Shown here piece after piece: positions 45,501-57,888 of a DNA stretch of 64,000 nucleotides. How positions within the stretch are numbered: the first letter of the stretch is position 1; each line of letters begins with the position of its first letter. Below the pieces are notes generated by a model. It worked only from the letters and a program-made list of their open reading frames with translations, searched no databases and was not told the origin of the DNA. Location: NCBI GenBank assembly GCA_963682055.1, contig OY821745.1:1991501-2055500 (forward strand), given 5' to 3'. The DNA comes from Primula veris. Its lineage: Eukaryota > Streptophyta > Magnoliopsida > Ericales > Primulaceae. Position numbers and translations under genes: made by a program.

Positions 45501-47226
45501 TAGCTAGACAGCATTTATTTTATCAGCTTAACATTTGAGATACTCTAGTCATTCATCTGAAAACCTTGGAAGCTTTAAGCGGGGTGAATCTGGCTTTTTT
45601 TCTCAAGCTAGAAAAATCTAGCTTAATTTGTTAAATTCTGCTTACAAACCAGCTCAAAACCGTGCTAAACTATATTCAATCCTGATCAAAAATATGTTCA
45701 ATCTAAATTAATCTAAACTCTAAAGACCAGTAAAATAGTACAAACGCCTTGCAATATAGATAACTCTTGAATGGTCAACATGAAAGTAAAATAAACGGAA
45801 ATAAACCAATCTCATGAAGTTGACTTAATCATATTTAATCAGTTCTACAATAAATCAGTTTTTTTTTAACAAGACCTTTCCACTAGGAAGAAATCTTTCT
45901 TCTGTTCTGTGACACAACGAATGTGTGCGATATAGTCACATCTTTGGCAGTAGTAGTAAGATATCGTGCGGTCTAGCTCTTTTCCGTCCTTATCCTCACA
46001 TACATCGCAATAAACCTGGTCACATTCCTTGGGGAAATCGGGCATGATGGTCAATTCGTGGATGTGGTGGTGCTTAACCGTCGTAGGAATAAGGCTACAA
46101 TCGTGGTGAATGAACAACCCACACTCCGAGCATCCAAAATTGGAATCATAAACAGGATATCCACATATCCTGCAATCAGTGTTACGGTGGAATCATGATT
46201 GAATTTTTTCTATGGTTTGGGCCACAGTCCTATAATTGAAAGATTATTGAAAAGAGCTTTTTTGGCTGCTCTTCTAAATTTCTTCTTTTTTTTTTGCTTA
46301 AAACCATACTACGCTCGTTTGACCAGCTTAAAAAACTGAGTTTTTTTGTTTTCTGGCCTGAAAAAGCTACAAGTTCAAGCTAAATAAACTCATTTGGAAA
46401 TTTTCAGCTTATTTCTTATAAGCTGCAGCCAATCAAACATATACTTAAACAACATTTATTTCTTAGACCTGCTTAATAGTAGTAGGCTAAGAAATTCCAA
46501 CTCATGTGTTTCACTTTTTTGCTTTTTTTCCTAAAAAAATGATTGCATTTGATTGATGTTTTAAAAGTTTGAGTTTCTTTTTTTTCGGGTCTAAAAGAGA
46601 TAAAATAATTAAGCATGGTGGAATTAACTTTTTCTTCATCGGAAAAAAATTACCTTGTTCTTCAAGATGCTACAACCAAACAAAATCTAAACGCATGATG
46701 AAAAAAAGATCAATTTTAATTCTTGGCAGTATGGAATTAAAGTCCTGAGTCATGAGTCTCATGACCACCTCTAGTTACTACTCCCTTACCTGCAGTCGTA
46801 ATAGTCATTATCGCATTTTCCGCTGATCGAGAACGACAAAGGGTGCCCATGTATCTCGTGCTGGTGAGTGAAAAAGCATTTAAGGTGAAGCGTATATTCA
46901 CAAACACCACAATTGTATACGTTACGCCCATCAATACAAGGGACTTGACATTTATTACACAAGTTGGATGTATCATGTGTATCGAACACGAGGGTCAACG
47001 GGTGTTGAGGATGAAGAGGGTGAGTAGCTATTATCGGTAACTCTGTGCATGATATATGTACCCAATAATCGCAACGTGAGCATTTATAGCCGCTACCTTC
47101 GATCAAAAACTCGCAATGGAAACATTTAACAGTAACTTTTTCTCTTGTATTGTCATACCATTCGGTTTCTCCAGGCACATTAGTGAATCTCATGTAATGT
47201 TTGCAGCATAGATCTTCCATTTCCAT
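42585..47226 (-). CDS. DC1-domain (Cys/His-rich C1) protein gene 2, intact
   Basis: Minus-strand exons 47226-46790, 46169-45876, 45381-44618 and 43507-42585 join in frame (2418 bases, 805 residues); all introns are GT-AG. The protein starts MEMEDLCCKHYMRF and is built of repeated DC1/C1_2 modules: HPLHPQHPLTLVFD, C-x2-C...YKCSRCDYWVHISC, GYPVYDSNFGCSECGLF, YYYCQRCDYIAHIRC, HPLHPEHTLTWLF, CRECDYVAHLNC, YSCSSCQIYFHKSC, HKHPLELVYDL. It is a tandem paralogue of the gene at 30158-35440. Exon 3 is ended at 44618 because the donor used by the paralogue would break the frame. Intron 3 starts its acceptor side with a 20-base T/A homopolymer (43519-43540). DC1 proteins are plant-specific putative zinc or diacylglycerol-type binders; exact role unknown. 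Confidence 0.88.
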
Positions 47227-47927
47227 CTCTGTCTCACATTCGTCAAAGTCAACTTCTGTAAGGGAACCACAAAAATATTAGTTAGTGATATATTAAAAGG
47301 GGTGCATGTACGAAACTTGCAGGTGACATTTCGAAATAATAACTTTGTTTAGTGTAAGTGGTGTAAACTAAATACTTAATACATTTCTCAAATGACGGGC
47401 TGTGCAGTGCTAAGTAATAAAATCTCGAAATGCCAACCAAAACTTTTTAAGTTAACTGATCTGCACATTCCTTTGTGTAAGCCAACTTCATATTTAACGA
47501 ATTATACGTCATAAATAATTCTTTATAAATTAGGTCTTTACAAGATCAGTTCGATTTCTTTTGGAACCCATTATAGCCTTCTCCACGCAAGAAAATGCTC
47601 GTTCGGGGTAATCATTAATAACTTACAAATGAGTATCGGTTTTGGAGGAGCTTTCGTCATGATAAGAAATGCTCTAAAGAGAATTGAAATTTACTATAAA
47701 AAAATCATAAAGACATAAACGCCTATTTTTTGTTTGTTACAAGTTTATGAATATTCTTAGAGTATTCTATATAATCACAAAAATTAGGTCTATGCAACAA
47801 GATTTAAGGTAGGGATTATGGTATTGAAGAACCATTTCTTAAACTAGGCCAGTTTTGACTTTTGAGTAAAATTTTGGTCCATATCCATTAAATAATTTCA
47901 TGTGCCCGGAGGATAACAAAATATTTC
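47227..47927. other. Upstream region of DC1 gene 2
   Basis: 700 bases of AT-rich intergenic DNA; presumably includes the promoter of DC1 gene 2. No other feature recognised. Confidence 0.45.
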
Positions 47928-49778
47928 TGTCACGCCCCAAAATCCGCAAAACGCAAACTTCAATACGTGACCTTTTGAACAAAAAGAAAAAGAAGCTGGT
48001 GGTACTAAATTTAAATTTTAAAAGAAAATAACTGGCGACCTAAATGAACAATTAATCAATTAAATAAAAATGTTTGTCAAGCGCGGCTATAAGACAAGAA
48101 AATTTGAAAAGATTTATAAAAGATAACAAACGAAAGTAATTTGCATATAGGCTACAACCTCAAAAATGATCTAAGTAAAAAGAAAGCGAAAGCCCCGAAC
48201 CCATGTGATGCATTGCAATAGCTCCTATCCAAACGTCTCAACATAAGTTGTACCTGAAAGACAAAACTGTAACGGTGAGTCTCACGCACATACATAGACG
48301 GGACGGCACCACACAAGATACCGTCACTCCATCCCATAAATGCAAGAACTCACAACAACGACTACAATAACAACGTATAAAAAGAAATAAAATAACATCG
48401 TACAACGAAATAAATTAAGTAACTCCAACACACATCTATAACAAACATGGACCTCTCACGCCACTCGTCCCAGTCCGTAAGGCGAGTCATTCCCTATACC
48501 CCTCGGCCGTCTTATGTCTCCGGTATAGAAAGAGACATAGACCATTGCTAACATAAAAATAAATTTAAAGTGCGCACTTTGACCTCTCACGCCACTCGTC
48601 CCAATCCGCAAGACGAGTCATTCCCTATCCCCTCGGCCGTCTTATATCTCCGGTATAGGAAGAGACATAGACCATTGCTAACATAAAAATAAATAAAGTG
48701 CACACTAGGACCTCTCACGCCACTCGTCCCAGTCCGTAAGACGAGTCATTCTCTATGCTCCTCGGCCGTCTTATGTCCCCGGTATAGGAAGAGACATAGA
48801 CCATTCCTAACAAATAAATAAATCACAAAGCTTCGGCCATTGATATTCAACCATTCAATTATCACATTCTCATACGTCACTTTAACGCAATTAAACAAAA
48901 CGCATAAGTATAGGTACTAGATTCACAACTAGCCAACCAACTCCAACAACATAAAATCTCATTCAGACATTTTAATAAACACATTGTATGCGTAAACTAC
49001 AACTCTCATTCAGGCATTTTAACAAACACATTGTATGCATAAACAACAATACATCTTTATTCACCAATAATTTACCCAACTTCATCAACAACTATAATAT
49101 CACTTAATCAACTCATGAAAACACGCAAACCCATCAGTATTCTCATTAATTCGAAATTAATAAGTCTAATTTCTCAACTTTTACAATTCAAATAAGTGAA
49201 TTAAAAGTACAACAAATAAAACTCAATTAACAATTTAAGAACATAATTAAGATAAAAGGAAAAACCACCAATTTAAAATAAACGCAAGGCCTAACCCTAA
49301 CATACATCCTTGTCTAGTCGCAATGGATAACCCCCGTTATCTTAGTGCATAGAGGAGATGCTTCCGATAAAAATCCGCTAACGTGGTTTCTTCTTCTTCT
49401 TACTAAGCTTTGTAATCTCTTTTTTCTCTCTTATTTTAGCTTTTATGTTTTAAAAAGTGGCTAAAGAGAGGTTTAGAAAACTTTTTTAAGAAAGTTTGGG
49501 GAAACGAACTATTTGGTCCCCAAAGTTCTAAAAGTTAACTATTAATCAAAATTATTATTTTACTGCTCAAAAATAACCAATTTTTAGAAACAAAACTATT
49601 GGGTCCTTTTTTATTTATAAAATTAGTAACAGGTTTTTAAAAATAAAGTTTTTCGGAAGAGTTTCGGTTTTTGGCTAAAAATTAGTCGAGTGACCGGTTT
49701 TTGGTAAAATTTGTATAAAACGTTTTTGGATAAATTAAATAATAAATAAAATCACTTATAAAAATACGAGATGTTACA
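47928..49778 (-). repeat. LTR of a Ty3/Gypsy (Tekay/Del-like) element
   Basis: On the minus strand it begins TGTAACATCTCG and ends TTTGGGGCGTGACA, a typical start and end for LTRs of plant chromoviruses of the Tekay/Del type. A purine-rich tract (minus strand TTAAGGAGGG) lies just before its start, with a short piece of internal DNA beyond. This makes it a 3' LTR with truncated internal region. No 5-base target duplication was found. It contains a 130-base tandem array. Confidence 0.6.
48450..48815. repeat. Tandem array, about 2.8 copies of a ~130-bp unit
   Basis: Units begin GACCTCTCACGCCACTCGTC at 48450, 48581 and 48709 (periods 131 and 128). Each includes CTCGGCCGTCTTATRTC and a GAGACATAGACCATT stretch. 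The third copy is incomplete at its end. Confidence 0.92.
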
Positions 49779-50827
49779 ACTAACCCTCCTTAAAAGAATT
49801 TCGTCCCGAAATTTTCCTCTCTAAAGAACTACACGTAGAAATGATAAACTTTTATAAATAAGACCATAAGAATTTAAACGTACAATTCGTGTCATAATTC
49901 AGAAATAAAATACGCAGGGTTCACAACCCGTAATAACTTCACAATCCATAACTCAAGTGCATGAACAACATGTAATAATCTCAAATAAGGTAAACACCTA
50001 TATACAATATCAAACAGAATAAAAGACAACAACTCAACAACTTCAAAACGTCCTCAAGACTCAAAGTACGGGTCTTTTTAATAAAGTAAACTCTAATAAA
50101 ATAAACTTCAAATTCTAGTCGTTACAATTTGTGTGTGTATATCAATGCTGACGAGTGATCACTTGCGTTATAAATATCAAATATGAACTATTGATGCTAC
50201 TAGAATTCTTTTTAAAATAGACAAATTTTTCAACACGATCTAATGGGCATGTTGTATGTTCATCCACATGATATGAGAATTTGTCTAAGTTCCCGTGTTA
50301 CAGTCTGAACTAGCAGATAGAGATAGGCGCCAAAAATACGCGATCCGATGGTACAGTTAGACCATGATTGAAATTCTTCTGTTAATCGTCGATTTCTATG
50401 TACGCTTAAAGAATTGTAGACTGATTGTTTATGATTCCTACTCGAAAATCTACATGTACTCGATTAAGAAAGTTTAGACCTTCATGGACCATATGGTCAA
50501 AGGAGAATTTCTTACGTGGTTTTCTTACAGTTGATCAATTAGGTGTGTCGGATTTGTCTGATTGACGTAAATTTTATTCCTTTGTAAATCGTAGTGTTAA
50601 TGTACAGGGGTTAATCGCAAAACACCACAATGCATTAAGTTACAGTATCTGCGTTTATCCTTGCCTTTTCTGGCCGTATTTTATTGATCAAACCAAAAAG
50701 AATATATACGAGTATGATGGTTTGTATAATTGATTGAGACACTAGTACTATACCACTTTCGTGTTCAATTCTTTCGTCCACAAAATAGGTTATCTCCAAA
50801 GTGGGGATTATGATTATTAAAGAAACA
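49779..50827. other. Remnant of Gypsy internal DNA and intergenic sequence
   Basis: The first ~50 bases, AAGAATTTCGTCCCGAAATTTTCC on plus, look like the 3' end of a Gypsy pol gene next to its polypurine tract. Beyond about 50100 no retroelement or gene sequence is recognised. Confidence 0.4.
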
Positions 50828-51839
50828 TTTATTTTGTCAAATTACAATAGAAAAACCAAGCATATAACTCAAAGAAAAGTACATATCAACCAACACCAGT
50901 AGGAAACTCCTCAATGGTTATCTTTTTAAACTCCGTCGATATAGTGTATGCTCAATTTCTTTTCTTTTTTCCTTTTTTTTTGGTACAAGTATATGCTCAG
51001 TTTCAAGGGAGAACATTTTGCCTCAAATGTTTTTGCAATCCAATGAGCTGTTCTATTCCACAATGTCATACACTTGAGTTAAAATTTCTGTATTTTAGAA
51101 GTATGGTCTAAATTTCTGATTTTTTCACATGTGAATGAGATATGCCAATTTAATGATTTCTTTAAATTAACTGAATTAATTACCACTTTCGAGTCTGGTT
51201 TTTACCAAGTGAATAATTTTTTGAAAAGCAAATGTTTTTCCGACTACTAAGTGAATACGTGCAAATTTACAACAACAAAAAACGTGGAAATTTACAACGA
51301 TGGTCACGAATCATATTATAACCCTTGTATTTCCTAAAACTAACTCCCATATGTATATCAAATGAAAACTCTGAATTGGAGGCAATGTCGCCGTTTAATA
51401 TCGCGATTGTTCTCGGCGTGGTTTCCGTCCTTGATTTGGATTCATTCTTGATTGTCTTGCTTGCTCCATTATATACCTTCGGCGTTTTCTAGCTCCAACA
51501 GTAACTCGCAACTGTAACTAACCATCTCGTTTGCATAATTGCATGGGGAGAAACGTTTTGTTGTTACCAAATGAAGTAATATGAACCAATAGGAAGTTAA
51601 GATCCAAAAATAGATAATTTCGAAAACAAAGAGAGAAAGAAACCCTCTACAACCAAAATAAGGCTGGCTAATACAAAGCCCAACGCTGAAAGGCCTATAA
51701 CCAAAAGAGAAATACAAGGCTGAAGACCCATAATAAAGCTTAATTAAAAGGAAAACAACATTTAGTCGTTAGAGAACAAAATATGAGCTACTAAAAGGAA
51801 AATATATGTGAAAATGGGACCTTAGAAAAGAGCGTAGAG

Positions 51840-52690
51840 CTAGTGTTGAATATTTGTTGGCAAATTTGGAAAGCTAGAAACGAAACAGTTTTTAACGATG
51901 TTAAACCTAACATCGGAAACTTCTCATGTTGTTAAACAAGCCATACGCTTATATAAAGACTTTACTGCAGAAAGTTACACAAAAGAGCATGACGCAAGTG
52001 TAAAAGACCGAATTGCGCCTAATTCTGGATGGTCGAAACCTTCACCCGGCTTCTTAAAGATAAATATTGATGCTTCCGTTAAGCTACCGAGTCGTAGTGC
52101 AGGGGGTGGGTTACTACTTCGTGACCATGGCGTAAGCTTTTGCAATTAAGAGAGATTTTTCGAGACCACTTTTATATTGTCGGCGGTAATGCTTGGCGTC
52201 TGTTGCCCACCGTCGGTTACACGGTTAAATCGGCATATAGAGCTATTCGGATCCGTAAACCGATAAAGCGTTGTAATCGGTTTGTTTGGGCTCATTATGT
52301 TGCTCCAAGATGTAGCTTTATCCTTTGGCTAACTTGTCTAAACCGTCTCTCTACTCTTGATCGTTTACCAAGAATGAGGTTGGTACAAGTGAACTGATGC
52401 GATCTTTGTTACCATCATTTCGAGACAAGAGATCACCTCTTCTTTGAGTATTCTTTCTCTCGGCGTATTTGGCGTATTATCCTATCAAAGTCCGGTTTGG
52501 TAGCGCAAAATGGAACTTGAAGTTTTTTGGGTAAAATTGGCGTGAAAGCAATACTAGATTGTATCGAGAAATTAAATCCACTTTCGAAAATATTATCAAG
52601 GAGATTGGGATGTTTGTTACGAGTAGCTTAAATAAATTCAAAAATATAAAAAATAATTCTAGAAATAAGTTTATTTGTAATGCTTGAAGG
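51840..52690 (+). pseudogene. LINE remnants: RNase H start and RT zinc-binding domain
   Basis: Broken frames encode ICWQIWKARNETVFNDV, then KPSPGFLKINIDASVKLP and GGGLLLRDHG (start of a LINE-type RNase H). These are followed by GYTVKSAYRAIR, PRCSFILWLTCLNRLSTLDRL and HHFETRDHLFFEYSFSRRIWR, which is the zf-RVT region normally found upstream of RNase H. The order is reversed relative to a normal LINE, so two pieces are juxtaposed. Several stops interrupt this copy. Confidence 0.75.
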
Positions 52691-52811
52691 TTAAGGCTCA
52701 TCATTCCTTCGATGAGGCGCTTTCTATCCTATGACTTTGTTGTAACCTTTGTGCATTGTTCGAGCCTTTAACTTTATATAAATGCTTAATCTCCAAAGGA
52801 AAAAAAACTAC

Positions 52812-53410
52812 ATACAGTTAAAACTCGATAAATTAATAAACTCGCTAATATAATAATTTCTTCCGGTTCCGAGTTGGGCAAATGAAGTAAAGTAATATTC
52901 TCGTTAAATGCATTAAGTAATAAAAAAAATTGAATTCTTAAGGGCCAAATAAAAATATAAAGTAATAATTATTAAATTTTATAAAAAAATATATATAATG
53001 TAGACCAAAATTTTCAATCAATCAACAATACCATCACAATAATTATTTAAAAAATATATATATATATATATATCTATAGTTGATTTTATTTTTTTCACCT
53101 AAACCAAAATAAAGTTCATCCTTAACTTTTTGTAAAACTTGTATAATTTTCGGAATATTTTGCTCGTATTGGAGCAAGTAGTTGCTTAAGGTGACTATTG
53201 TTTGAAATGACTCATTTGACGACACATTTGGAATAACGTTACTATCATTTGCTTTCGGACCATTTTCATCATCATTGTTCATTACCAATCGAATAATTTC
53301 TACATTCAAATAATATTTGTAGTGTCTTTTGATTTTTCTTATCACATATACAATGTATATATGTTATATTTAAAAACTCTATTTAAAATAATAAATGTTC
53401 ATTTATCGAT
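52812..53410 (-). mobile_element. pogo/Lemi1-like element remnant with transposase C-terminal fragment
   Basis: It starts with CAGTTAAAACTCGATAAATTAATA, similar to the CAGT(C/T)AAAACTC...ATAAATTAATA ends of plant pogo-like (Lemi1/Tigger) elements. On the minus strand a 100-codon frame (53345-53043) reads ESFQTIVTLSNYLLQYEQNIP and IIQVLQKVKDELYFG, resembling the acidic/coiled C-terminus of such transposases. No DDE catalytic core is present and the right end is not resolved. Confidence 0.45.
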
Positions 53411-53684
53411 AAATGAATAATTTATTCATTTATCGATAAATTAATAAACTTGCTAATTGAATAATTTTTTCCGAAGTGTATTACTTTAAAGAGACATTAC
53501 TCGAAAAAGTACTCTCTTTAGGAGTCTGGTGCACTGCATCCCTATATTCAAGAATTAAATCACATACTCATATTTAGTATGTATGTAACTCCATATAAAT
53601 CAATGTGGGCATTCAATATCATAGGTGACTTTGGGGGATTTAAACAGAAGAATTTAGATAAGAAGGGAGTAACTTTAGTATATG

Positions 53685-53923
53685 TGTAACGATCCGTTCT
53701 TCCGATCATACTGTCACCATCTGCTTATTACCACAAATAATGTCCGTTTTGGTTCGATTTCATCATCGCTACTCGGGCCACACGGTTTTAAAAAGCATTG
53801 GTAATAGTAAGAAGGGTTTTCTTAACTTATATATCATATAGGTACCCACATATCTAGCCGATATGGTACAATACTTTTTCTTTATACCGGTATTTTTCTA
53901 TGAAAATCCGGATTCTTACACTG
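53685..53923. mobile_element. 239-bp insertion specific to duplicate copy 1
   Basis: Copy 2 reads straight from AGTATATG to TTTTAATTAT, while copy 1 has 239 extra bases between them, beginning TGTAACGATCCG and ending TTACACTG. The TGTAACGA start resembles small LTRs or TRIMs; no target duplication is seen. Confidence 0.5.
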
Positions 53924-54062
53924 TTTTAATTATATGTTATGATATTATTCTATTGCATGCGTAAGATAACTTTTCTTTGGATCAATGTTGACGAAGTCAA
54001 TGATAACTTAGTATATCTTCCTTTTAACTAAATTAAGTTGTAAACTAGATAAATGAATAAGA

Positions 54063-55321
54063 CCGCTGCTTATTCATGACTAATAATTGTACTCCCTATA
54101 TGACTAAATCAATATTATTCTCCCTATTGTATATAAGGTTTCATGAGTTATATATGACCAAGTTAATACTTACGTAAGACTACTAATTATAAGATTTTTC
54201 GTTTACAGAGAGAACAATTCTTGATTCATTAATTTATAAACGATTTTCAAAAGAAGAGTTAGACACCGATACACTTAATGGATGTGCAATATAGTTTGTG
54301 CTTGTTAGAAAACAATTATGAATGGTTCTTCCATTATGATTCATGCTTGGTTCACATTTCAAGTTTGACCAAATATATACCTTGCTTGTTTTGATACCCG
54401 TGACAATGAGCATGGTCCACGGATATGCTTCCACAAGCATATGGGTCAGAGTTCTAGAACACGAAGCTTCTCCCGCAAAAAAAAAAAAAAAAACTTCGAG
54501 AAATCAACGGTTTACTAAAACGCGCCAATAATTTGCCTTTGTTGCTAATAAAAACCTACACGAAGATCCTTGATTAATGCATTTTTCTGAGTAACAAAGT
54601 AACAATATTCATGCTCACTGTGTTTTGCCCGACCATGAATTATTATGTGTACTCTAATATAACATTATCACAACAAGTAACTCAGTGCAGTAGTTCGAAA
54701 ATATCACTCTCATAGAGCAAGAAATAAGCCGCCTTGCTTCAGAAGCATTAATGCCCAACACATGATATTGACGTCGATACTAGGCAGACCAAAAATGAAT
54801 ATGAGTGAATAATTTAAAGAAATAAAAGAACTCGGCTTGGTACATTTCTAGCCTTACTCCTCTCACCTTACATTCTTGAAGATGGAAAAGAATTTTTTAC
54901 CAACCCTATATAAAAGTAAATCTGATTTCTCTTTGGGTTACACTTTAAGCTCAATTTCGCAAGGTAAAAATTGTATGTTTGTAATAGGGAAAGAAGACGT
55001 TGATGGGAAATCCATTTTTTTTTCTATTTAATTATCCTTTAATGAATTATTACTTAAATAAAATGCAGTATAGACTTGCTGCTAGCTAGAAAACATTCAG
55101 TAGAAGAACAAGATTAAAACATTTAGTATAATTCATGCAATGTTTGGATAAAGTATATTATTATTAGAGAGATACTCCTCGAGTTAATGTTACAAATTAT
55201 CAATCACAACAATAATGTAATTTGTAACATTTAACACTTATTTCGTATAATGTCAACATGTGCTTTTGTCCACAAACTGATCAGTTGTGTTTCTTATTTG
55301 AGAATCTTACATCCTTTTTAA
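54063..55321. other. Intergenic region downstream of the chitinase gene
   Basis: About 1.26 kb, AT-rich, with an A17-18 run at 54478-54494. No supported gene; open frames at 54234-54531 are unsupported. Confidence 0.45.
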
Positions 55322-57813
55322 TTAAGCGAATGGCCTTTGGTTTGAGCAGTCGAGGTTGTTGCCTGGGCTAACTCCCATTGTTTGGCAGTACCTCTGGTAG
55401 AACCCTATACGATCTTGAACTCTTGGGTCTGTGCCAATACCACATTCAAGTCCACCATTAATTATGTTTGTGATTACTCCGTATCCGGGAACCCTTCCTG
55501 CGGCATTATCTGCAGCAGACGGGCTCCACCTTCCAGTGATAACATCGTGACACGAGGGCTTTGATGCTTGTGGAGTCATCCAAAACCAAAAAGCAGTCTT
55601 GAAAGAAATGGTTACATCGTTTTCCACAAGATCAGGGTTGTTCAAGAGGTCACTATTTAGGGCTCTTCCTGCCTGTCCATAGTTGTAGTTGCTGAAATAA
55701 AATGGAAGTAGTAATTATTGATCTGCTGAAACTGATTATTTACAAGAACAAGAAAGTACTTATTATTTTTGTTCAATCAATCGTCGTAAAGAGAAATTAA
55801 TTTGAACGTTGACTCATCGTTGCAAATATCATAACATTGATTTATACGATAATTAAATTGAAAACCGGAAAGTCTGACCGGTGCCAAAATATTTATGAGA
55901 AGACAAAGTTAGGTATACAACTCAATACCTATAGTTTACTAGAAAACTAGCAATCTGTAGTAGATATATGCATATCGGTAGTCGGTACAAATATGGCTAC
56001 ATATTTCAGAACAACATACTTTTAAAATTATGCAATTATTATTAGTACTAATTAACAAAAAATAAAAATAGGATTTATATTTGGCAACACTTTCAATTCT
56101 CTAGAAGTAATTAAAAACATTAATTACAGGAATTAGGGTTCTGTGTATGACTCATGTATCCTGTTGAGGAAAAGATTACTTATCGGAACCTCACGAGTAC
56201 CCTAGTAAACAGGTTTTCATTCTGAAGAGATTTTTGTAAAAACTGATATAAGCATTGGGTTATGAAAAACTTCTTACTGGGTAAGTTGGATTGGTCCACG
56301 ACCATAATAACTCTTGCCAGCTGCGCAAGGCCATTCAGCACTCGGTTCGCAGTAATTTGGGGGGTTACCTTGCTCTTTCTTGAAACAATATCCCCAAGAG
56401 TATGGTCCATCTGGTGCCGAAGGCCACCCACCTTTACATGAATACGCAATACGTTAATGCATCTAGTGTTTCTCTTTTTTCGTATTTATAACAGAATTTA
56501 TAAGGATTGACCGATATGTTTGTTAACAAGATCATGAAGAAATGACACTACATGTTACTTCCTTTAGTTACCTTCGCCAACTATATTGACTTTTTATGAA
56601 CAAACGTTTGTTAAAATGCGTTAGTCTGGTTGACCAGTTAGCTTGTTAGTTACCCACTGAGTTTTCAGAAATCTATGTGGTGTCAATTTCCTTAGATATT
56701 TTACATTGATTTTCAAAATAATTGCTATAACAAAAACCATGTTTTTAGTTAGGATATTTTGTGTGTATGGCTTAGAGTTGCTTGATTATAGGTGGTGTTA
56801 GTGTTTTAAAAAACAATAAGTTGATCAAAACGTTTTTACGATAGATACCTTAAAGCGTTAAAAGCATAGGTTTGAAGCGTAAAGCATAAACTTTTTATAG
56901 TATAAAAATATACATGTTAGAAATATCTAATAAATATACATGTTTAATATATATTTTGACAACATCATTTAATTATTTTCTATATAAGAAAAACTGAAAT
57001 ATAATAGCAAAAAAAATTACAGATTTAAATCTTTTAGTTCTTAAAATTTTCAATGGTTGTAGTTCGTCAAAATGAGCGATTAAGTATTACTGGCACATGT
57101 GGTAGAATTTGTTACGAATTATATTTTTCGTGAAATTGTTAACCCTAAATCAGCGTCGTTTTCGTAGTTTTTTGGACAAATAATTATTAAAAAAACTACA
57201 AGTCCTAAAAAATCGCAAAAGGTGTGATAAAAGCGCAAAAAGAGTGATAAGATCGCAAAAACTGCACAAATAGCGCTTTATCAGCCAAAAAACGAAAAAG
57301 CGTAAATATTTTTGTAACAAAAAATTTTATAGAGTTTTTAGCCCTTTAAAACGCGATTTCTAAAACACTGATTATAGGTGATAGAAGAGACAAACCAGTG
57401 GTTTCATGTGAAGTTTGGGCCAAGAAAGCCGCGATCTCCTTTTTCCTCGTGTTGGTGTCTCCTGTGGTAGCAAAGCCACTAAAGGAGTTTGCCGCAGATA
57501 TGAATGCATCATATGTATAGAAATTCCTTGCAGGGCAAGCGTTGTCGTTACGGTGCAGGAGCAGCTGATTGAATGTGTCTCTTGAAATGAGACTACTAAT
57601 GCCGCTACCACCTGGGGTCGGGGTAGGACCGCCACACTGACTTTGGCAGTTAGTGCCACAGTATTCGGGTGTGCTGCCGCAATATCCATACTGGCTGCAG
57701 CACAACCCGCCTGCACAAACTCTGCCCCCAACGTCCCTGCCGCATTGTGGCTGCGCAGAAGCTGCCACTACTAGGACTAGAAAACAAACGAGGTTTATAA
57801 TATGATGACTCAT
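55322..57813 (-). CDS. Class I-type endochitinase (hevein domain + GH19)
   Basis: Minus-strand exons 57813-57396, 56431-56278 and 55691-55322 join in frame (942 bases, 313 residues). Signal peptide about 1-20 ([20 protein letters not shown]), then a Cys-rich hevein chitin-binding domain (about 21-62), a Pro/Gly linker ([10 protein letters not shown]), and a GH19 catalytic domain. Both catalytic glutamates are present, in SHETTGGW and GYCFKKEQG, and [13 protein letters not shown] follows. It hydrolyses chitin in fungal walls and insect cuticle, usually as a secreted or vacuolar defence enzyme. It ends CSNQRPFA without the short hydrophobic C-terminal extension that sends many class I chitinases to the vacuole, so secretion to the apoplast is inferred. 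The start at 57813 is chosen because it gives a signal peptide and lies 67 bases after a TATA box; an upstream in-frame Met falls in the promoter. Confidence 0.93.
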
Positions 57814-57879
57814 TTTTTGCTTAAAATAAATTCGAAGTGGATTAGTTGTGGTGTGGCGAATATTTAGTGAGAATGTTGG

Positions 57880-57888
57880 TTTATATAG
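57880..57888 (-). promoter_or_regulatory. TATA box of the chitinase gene
   Basis: Minus strand CTATATAAA at 57888-57880, 67 bases before the ATG, consistent with a leader of about 35-40 bases. Confidence 0.6.

Larger units (their letters stand above)
50828..54062 (+). repeat. Duplicated segment, copy 1 (left of the chitinase gene)
   Basis: Closely similar, in the same orientation, to 58140-62795. Both copies share, in order: a T-rich stretch around 50960, a noncoding part to about 51830, a LINE-derived block, and a pogo-like block. Copy 1 lacks the 495-bp MITE present in copy 2, but has a 239-bp insertion (53685-53923) absent from copy 2. Confidence 0.9.

Noticed and set aside
50914..51111. 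65-codon frame present in both duplicate copies (also 58232-58429)
   Set aside because: The two copies differ by indels in a T-rich run and near 51026 that shift the frame; similarity is explained by the DNA duplication and no protein motif is present.
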